Shown piece by piece: positions 58,001-64,000 of a stretch of 64,000 nt of DNA. A program made the translations under genes and the position numbers. Every line of letters begins with the position of its first letter. Within the stretch, counting starts at the first letter, position 1. Under the pieces are notes generated by a model that saw nothing but the letters and a program-made list of their open reading frames with translations, was not told where the DNA came from and did not search any database. The DNA comes from Rutidosis leptorrhynchoides (Eukaryota > Streptophyta > Magnoliopsida > Asterales > Asteraceae): positions 545,608,001 through 545,672,000 of the forward strand of contig NC_092335.1 of assembly GCF_046630445.1 (NCBI RefSeq). Direction: 5' to 3'.

Positions 58001-59823
58001 ATGGCATCGGCGACTCGTCAGAATTTGAACATGAGCGAGGAAGACTTCCGTGTTTTCCTTGCAGCAAACATAGCCACAGTACAGGCTGCGATGCAAAATA
58101 ACAATAACTCTGGATCTAGCAGTGGAACTAATTCCACAAGAAATCGTGTAAGATGCTCCTACAAAGAATTCACTGCCTACAAACCTTTGGAATTTGATGG
58201 AACCGAAGGACCAATTGGATTTAAACGGTGGACCGAGAAAGTCGAATCGGTTTTTGCCATAAGTAAGTGTACTGAAGAGGACAAAGTTAAGTATGCTACG
58301 CATACCTTCACAGGTACTGCGTTAACGTGGTGGAACACCTATCTTGAACAGGTAGGACAAAATGCTGCTTACGCACTACCGTGGTCGGCATTCAAGCAAT
58401 TGATGAACGAGCAGTACCGTCCTAGAAATGAAGTCAATAAGCTCAAGGCAGAACTTAGAGAATTACGAACACAAGGGTTCGACATTACCACATATGAACG
58501 ACGATTCACAGAGTTGTGCCTATTGTGTCTGGGAGCTTTCGAAGATGAAGAAGAGAAGATCAACGCGTTTGTAAAAGGGTTACCAGTAAGGATTCAAGAA
58601 GATGTGAGTTCACACGAGCCCGCTTCTGTACAGAAGGCAAGTCGAATGGCTCATAAACTCATAAATCAGATTGAGAGAATAATTAAAGAGCAGGCGGCCG
58701 AAGAAGCCAACACGAAATAACTCAAGAGGAAGTGGGAGGAAAACGGTGATAAGAGTCACCAGAACAACAACAACAACAACAATTACAACCACAATCGTAA
58801 CAACTATCCCAACAACCGCAACAACAATCGCAACAATAACCGTAATCCTAATAATAACTACAACAAACATCCCAACAACAACAACAACTACAACAACCAT
58901 TCCAACAACAATAACAATCTCAACAACAACAACCTCAATAATAACAACGGCAACAAAAACAAAAATGCCAAAGGTGTGAAGAGTACCACCAGAATGGGTT
59001 CTGCACGACATTTTGCACCAAGTGTAAAAGAACTGGCCATGGTGTGAAAAAGTGTGAGGTCTACGGACCAAAGTTTAACAGAACTAAAGGAACAAATAGT
59101 GGCGAAACAAGTAATGCAGCCTTTGTTTGTTATGGATGTGGAAAAAAGGGCCACAATAGAAGTAATTGCCCGAATCAGGGGAATACTAATGGGCAGGGCT
59201 GCGGAAGAGTTTTCAATATTAATACGGTAGAAGCGCAGGAAGACCTGGAGCTTGTTACGGGTACGTTTCTTATTGATAATAAATCTGCTTATGTTTTATT
59301 TGATTCGGGTGCGGATAGAAGCTATATGAGTAGAGATTTTTGTGCTAAGTTAAGTTGCCCATTGACGCCTTTGGATAGTAAATTTTTACTCGAATTAGTA
59401 AACGGTAAATTAATTTCAGCAGATAATATATGTCGGGAAAGAGAAATTAAACTGGGGGATGAAACGTTTAAAATTGATTTAATACCAGTCGAGTTAGGGA
59501 GTTTTGATGTAATAATTGGTATGGACTGGTTGAAAAAGGTGAGAGCATAGGTCGTTTGTTACAAAAATGCGATTCGCATTGTGCGTGAAAAAGGAAAACC
59601 TTTAATGGTGTACGAAGAAAATAACAACGCAAAATTAAATCTTATTAGTAGTTTGAAGGCGCAGAAACTAATAAGAAAAGGTTGTTACGTCATTCTAGCA
59701 CACATCAAGGAAGTCAAACCTGAAGAAAAGAACATCAGTGATGTTCCCATCGCAAAAGAATTTCCCGATGTATTTTCGAAAGAATTACCGGGATTACCCC
59801 CACATCGATCCGTTGAATTTTAA
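58001..59823 (+). pseudogene. gag-pro: Gag-protease of element E
   Basis: Starts at ATG 58001 (MASATRQNLNMSEEDF). Open for 240 codons through the Gag core (GFKRWTEKVESVF, LTWWNTYLEQVGQN) to TAA 58718; then the asparagine-rich AAC tract with a frameshift somewhere in 58750-58980. Zinc knuckle CYGCGKKGHNRSNC, intact protease site FDSGADRSYM near 59300, TAG at 59548, TAA at 59821. The protease keeps the catalytic Asp that B has lost. Confidence 0.9.
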
Positions 59824-62597
59824 ATAGACCTTGTACCAGGAGCTGCACCAATAGCTCGTGCTCCATACAGACTCACACCCAGCGAAATGAAAGAATTACA
59901 AAGTCAATTACAGGAACTTTTAGAGCGTGGTTTCATTTGACCAAGTACATCACCATGGGGAGCTCCTATTCTGTTTGTCAAGAAGAAAGATGGTACATTC
60001 AGGTTGTGTATCAACTACCGAGAGTTGAACAGACTTACCATCAAGAACCGTTACCCATTACCGAGAATCGACAATTTTTATTTGATCAACTACAAGGCTC
60101 GTCGGTTTATTCGAAGATTAATTTACGTTCTGGGTATCACCAAATGCGGGTGAAGGAAGATGACATTCTGAAGACTGCTTTTAAGACACGTTACGGTCAT
60201 TACGAGTTTATGGTTATGCCGTTTGGATTGACTATAGCACCAGCTGTGTTCATGGACCTCATGAACCGAGTGTGTGGGCCATATCTTGACAAGTTTGTCA
60301 TTGTCTTCATCGATGACATACTTATTTACTCGAAGAATGATCAAGAGCACGAAGAAAATTTGAGAAAAGTGCTAGAGTTGCTAAGAAAAGAAAAACTGTA
60401 CGCTAAGTTTTCAAAGTGTGCATTTTGGTTAGAAGAAGTTCAATTCCTCGGTCATATAGTGAATAAAGAAGGTATTCAGGTAGATCCAGTAAAGATTGAA
60501 ATCGTTGAAAAGTGGGAAACCCCGAAAACTCCAAAACACATACGCCAATTTTTAGGGCTAGCTGGTTATTACAGGAGATTCATCCAAGATTTTTCCAAAA
60601 TAGCAAAACCCTTGACTGCATTAACGCATAAAGGGAAGAAATTTGAATGGAAGGATGAACACGAGAAAGCGTTTCAATTGTTGAATAAAAAGTTAACTAC
60701 GGCACCTATATTGTCATTACCTTAAGGGAATGATGATTTTGTGATATATTGTGACGCCTCAAAGCAAGGTCTCGGTTTTGTATTAATGCAACGAACGAAG
60801 GTAATTGCTTATGCGTCTAGATAATTGAAGATTCACGAGCAGAATTATACGACACATGATTTGGAATTAGGCGCGGTTGTTTTTGCATTAAAGACTTGGA
60901 GGCACTACTTATATGGGGTCAAAAGTATTATATATACCGACCACAAAAGTCTTCAACACATATTTAATCAGAAACAACTGAACATGAGGCAGCGCAGGTG
61001 GATTAAATTGTTGAATGATTACGACTTTGAGATTCGTTACCACCCGGGGAAGGCAAATGTGGTGGTCGACGCCTTGATCAGAAAGGACAGAGAACCTATT
61101 CGAGTAAAAGCTATGAATATAATGATTCACACTAACCTTACTACTCAAATAAAGGAGGCGCAACAAGGAGTTTTAAAAGAGGGAAACTTAAGGGATGAAA
61201 TACCCAAAGGATCGGAGAAGCATCTTAAAATTCGGGAAAACGGAACCCGGTATAGGGCTGAAAGAATTTGGGTACCAAAATTTAGAGATATGAGAGAAAT
61301 GGTACTTAGAGAAGCTCATAAAACCAGATACTCAATACATCCTGGAACGGGAAAGATGTACAAGGATCTTAAGAAACATTTTTGGTGGCCAGGTATGAAA
61401 GTTGATGTTGCTAAATATGTAGGAGAATGTTTGACGTGTTCTAAGGTCAAAGCTGAGCATCAGAAACCATCAGGTCTACTTCAACAATCCGAAATCCCGG
61501 AATGGAAATGGGAAAACATTACCATGGATTTCATCACTAAATTACCAAGGACTGCAAGTAGTTTTGATACTATTTGGGTAATAGTTGATCATCTCACCAA
61601 ATCAGCACACTTCCTGCCAATAAGAGAAGATGACAAGATGGAGAAGTTAGCACGACTGTATTTGAAGAATGTCATCTCCAGACATGGAATACCAATCTCT
61701 ATTATCTCTGATAGGGATGACAGATTTATTTCAAGATTCTGGCAGACATTACAGCAAGCATTAGGAACTCGTCTAGACATGAGTACTGCCTATCATCCAC
61801 AAACTGATGGGAAGAGCGAAAGGACGATACAAACACTTGAAGACATGCTACGAGCATGTGTTATTGATTTTGGAAACATTTGGGATCGACACCTTCCGTT
61901 AGCAGAATTTTCCTACAACAACAGCTACCATTCAAACATTGAGATGGCGCTGTTTGAAGCACTTTATGGTAGAAAGTGCAGGTCTCTGATTTGTTGGAGT
62001 GAAGTAGGGGATAGACAGATTACGGGTCCGGAGATAATACAAGAAACTACCGAGAAGATCATCCAAATTCAACAACGATTGAAAACCGCCCAAAGTCAAT
62101 AAAAGAGCTATGCTGACATTAAAAGAAAAGATATAGAATTTGAAATTGAAATTGGAGAGATTTTCATGCTTAAAGTTGCACCTTGGAAAGGCGTTGTTCG
62201 ATTTGGTAAACGAGGGAAATTAAATCCAAGGTATATTGGACCATTCAAGATTATTGATCGTGTTGGACCAGTAGCTTATCGACTTGAGTTACCTCAACAA
62301 CTCGCGGCTGTACATAACACTTTCCACGTCTCGAATTTGAAGAAATGTTTTGCTAAAGAAGATCTCACTATTCCGTTAGATGAAATTCAAATCAACAAAA
62401 AACTTCAATTCATCGAAGAACCCGTCGAAATAATGGATCGTGAGGTTAAAAGACTTAAGCAAAACAAGATTCCAATTGTTAAGGTTAGATGCAATGCTCA
62501 TAGAGGACCAGAGTTCACCTGGGAACGAGAAGATCAGATGAAGAAAAAGTACCCACACTTATTTCCAGAAGATACGTCAACACCTCCAACTGCTTAA
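59824..62597 (+). pseudogene. pol: Reverse transcriptase, RNase H, integrase and chromodomain of element E
   Basis: Breaks: TGA 59938 (from CGA), a 2-nt gain near 60075, TAA 60723 and 60822, TAA 62099. Otherwise complete to TAA at 62595-62597. Motifs: [80 protein letters not shown] and a chromodomain-like end, [11 protein letters not shown] ... [11 protein letters not shown]. It shows what is missing from B and fixes the clade as chromovirus (Tekay/Del). Confidence 0.9.
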
Positions 62598-62619
62598 AAT
62601 TTCAGGACGAAATTTATTT

Positions 62620-62632
62620 AACGGGTAGGTAC
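62620..62632 (+). other. Polypurine tract of E
   Basis: AACGGGTAGGTAC immediately before the LTR start TGTAGTGAC. Confidence 0.7.
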
Positions 62633-64000
62633 TGTAGTGACACGAACTTTTCCATGTTTATATATATTAAATAAAATTGTTATTTACATGATTAAGTATT
62701 TCCAACATATTAAGCAATCAAACTTGTTAAGACTTGATTAATTGAAATAGGTTTCATATAGACAATTGACCACCCAAGTTAACCGGTGATTCACGAACGT
62801 TAAAACTTGTAAAAACTATATGATGACATATATATGAATATATATATAGTTAACATGATATTATGATAATTAAGTATCTCATTAGGTATTTTAACAATGA
62901 GTTATATACATAAAATTGAGTTTATTGAATTAAGAAACTAGAAACGATATATATAACGATTATCGTTATAACAACGTCTTACTAAATACATATGAATCAT
63001 ATTAAGATATTGATACACTATGTTTAATCATGATAAATGATAAGTAAACATGTCATTAAGTGTATTAACAATGAACCACATATGTAAAAACAAGACTACT
63101 AACTTAATGATTTCGAAACGAGACATATATGTAACGATTATCGTTGTAACAACATTTAACTGTATATATATCATACTAAGATATATTAATATATCATAAT
63201 ATCATGATAATGTAATAATTTAACATCTCATTAGATATAGTAAACATTGGGTTAACAACATTTAATATGATCGTTAACTTAAAGGTTTCAAATCAACATT
63301 TACATGTAACGACTAACGATGACTTAACGACTCAGTTAAAATGTATAAACATGTAGTGTTTTAATATGTATTCATACAATTTTGAAAGACTTAAATACAC
63401 TTATCAAAATACTTCTACTTAACAAAAATGCTTACAATTACATCCTCGTTCAGTTTCATCAACAATTCTACTCGTATGCACCCGTATTCATACTCGTACA
63501 ATACACAGCTTTTAGATGTATGTACTATTTGTATATACACTCCAATGATCAGCTCTTATCAGCCCATGTAAGTCACCTAACACATGTGGGAACCATCATT
63601 TGGCAACTAGCATGAAATATCTCATAAAATTACAAAAATATTAGTAATCATTCATGACTTATTTACATGTAAACAAAATTACACATCCTTTATATCTAAT
63701 CCATATACCAACGACCAAAAACACCTACAAACACTTTCATTATTCAATTTTCTTCATCTAATTGATCTCTCTCAAGTTCTATCTTCAAGTTCTAAGTGTT
63801 CTTCATAAATTCTATAAGTTCTAGTTTCATAAAATCAAGAATACTTCCAAGTTTGCTAGCTTACTTCCAATCTTGTAAAGTGATCATCCAACCTCAAGAA
63901 ATCTTTCTTATTTAAAGTAAGAAATATTTCTAATACAAGGTAATACTCATATTCAAACTTTGATTCAATTTCTATAACTATAACAATGTTATTTCGAGTG
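62633..64000 (+). mobile_element. 3' LTR of E, first 1.37 kb
   Basis: Begins TGTAGTGACACGAAC and follows the LTR of B closely; cut by the end of the window. Confidence 0.9.

Larger units (their letters stand above)
53861..64000 (+). mobile_element. Tekay-type element E carrying ORF0 and an F-box gene
   Basis: Same gene order as B: truncated 5' LTR, PBS, ORF0, F-box ORF, hairpin, gag-protease, pol, PPT, 3' LTR running off the window. The first ~1.3 kb of the 5' LTR is missing at the junction. No target duplication can be tested. Stops and shifts differ from those of B, so the two copies decayed separately. Confidence 0.85.

Noticed and set aside
58610..59154. Valine- and leucine-rich minus-strand ORFs that look membrane-bound
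   Set aside because: They are the reverse reading of the Asn-rich AAC tract in gag.

Overview
The window is nuclear DNA of a flowering plant, most likely a eudicot; Asteraceae is a low-confidence guess from the style of the repeats. One host gene fragment lies at the left edge. About 55 kb to its right is a stack of nested LTR retrotransposons, all decayed to some degree. 

Layout. (1) 1-6198: six clean exons, minus strand, of the C-terminal beta-lactamase-like half of an ABC1K/aarF-type chloroplast protein (At5g24810-like). Its 3.1-kb intron holds a Stowaway-like MITE, a Helitron-like 3' end and a tRNA-derived SINE with a long target-site duplication. (2) 6736-8796: 3' half of a minus-strand Copia element. 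(3) 8797-21837: minus-strand Ty3/Gypsy element of Tekay/Del type ('G1'). Its 3' LTR was split by another element, 'D1' (11657-17526, duplication GTTAA), which keeps only an accessory ORF and gag-protease. (4) 21838-51069: minus-strand Athila element with gag, pol and an env-like ORF. It was split by a plus-strand Tekay-type element, 'B' (27910-41130, duplication ATAAT). A second copy of the Athila 3' internal region (51070-52029) abuts its 5' LTR. (5) 52030-53806: inverted LTR fragment of the G1 family, fused head-to-head to (6) a plus-strand Tekay-type element, 'E' (53861 to beyond 64000). 

How the parts fit. Elements B and E share an unusual order: LTR - PBS - acidic ORF0 - F-box gene - gag-protease - RT/RNase H - integrase/chromodomain - LTR. 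The F-box ORF (32291-32965 and 56985-57677) looks like a captured host gene of the At2g35280/At1g67623 type. It was taken up before B and E separated and sits 13 nt behind a conserved splice-acceptor-like site. ORF0 is also in D1, which lacks the F-box gene. A GGGTA/TACCC hairpin carrying a copy of the polypurine-tract sequence lies between these accessory ORFs and gag in all three. This accessory module is the strongest candidate for an undescribed system: a plant retrotransposon encoding its own ubiquitin-ligase adaptor. A second candidate is a pair of identical (imperfect) palindromes 32-33 bp apart upstream of the TATA box in two unrelated LTR families, repeated inside Athila ahead of gag and the env-like ORF. 

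All assignments come from reading the sequence and from memory of the families; no search or alignment was run.
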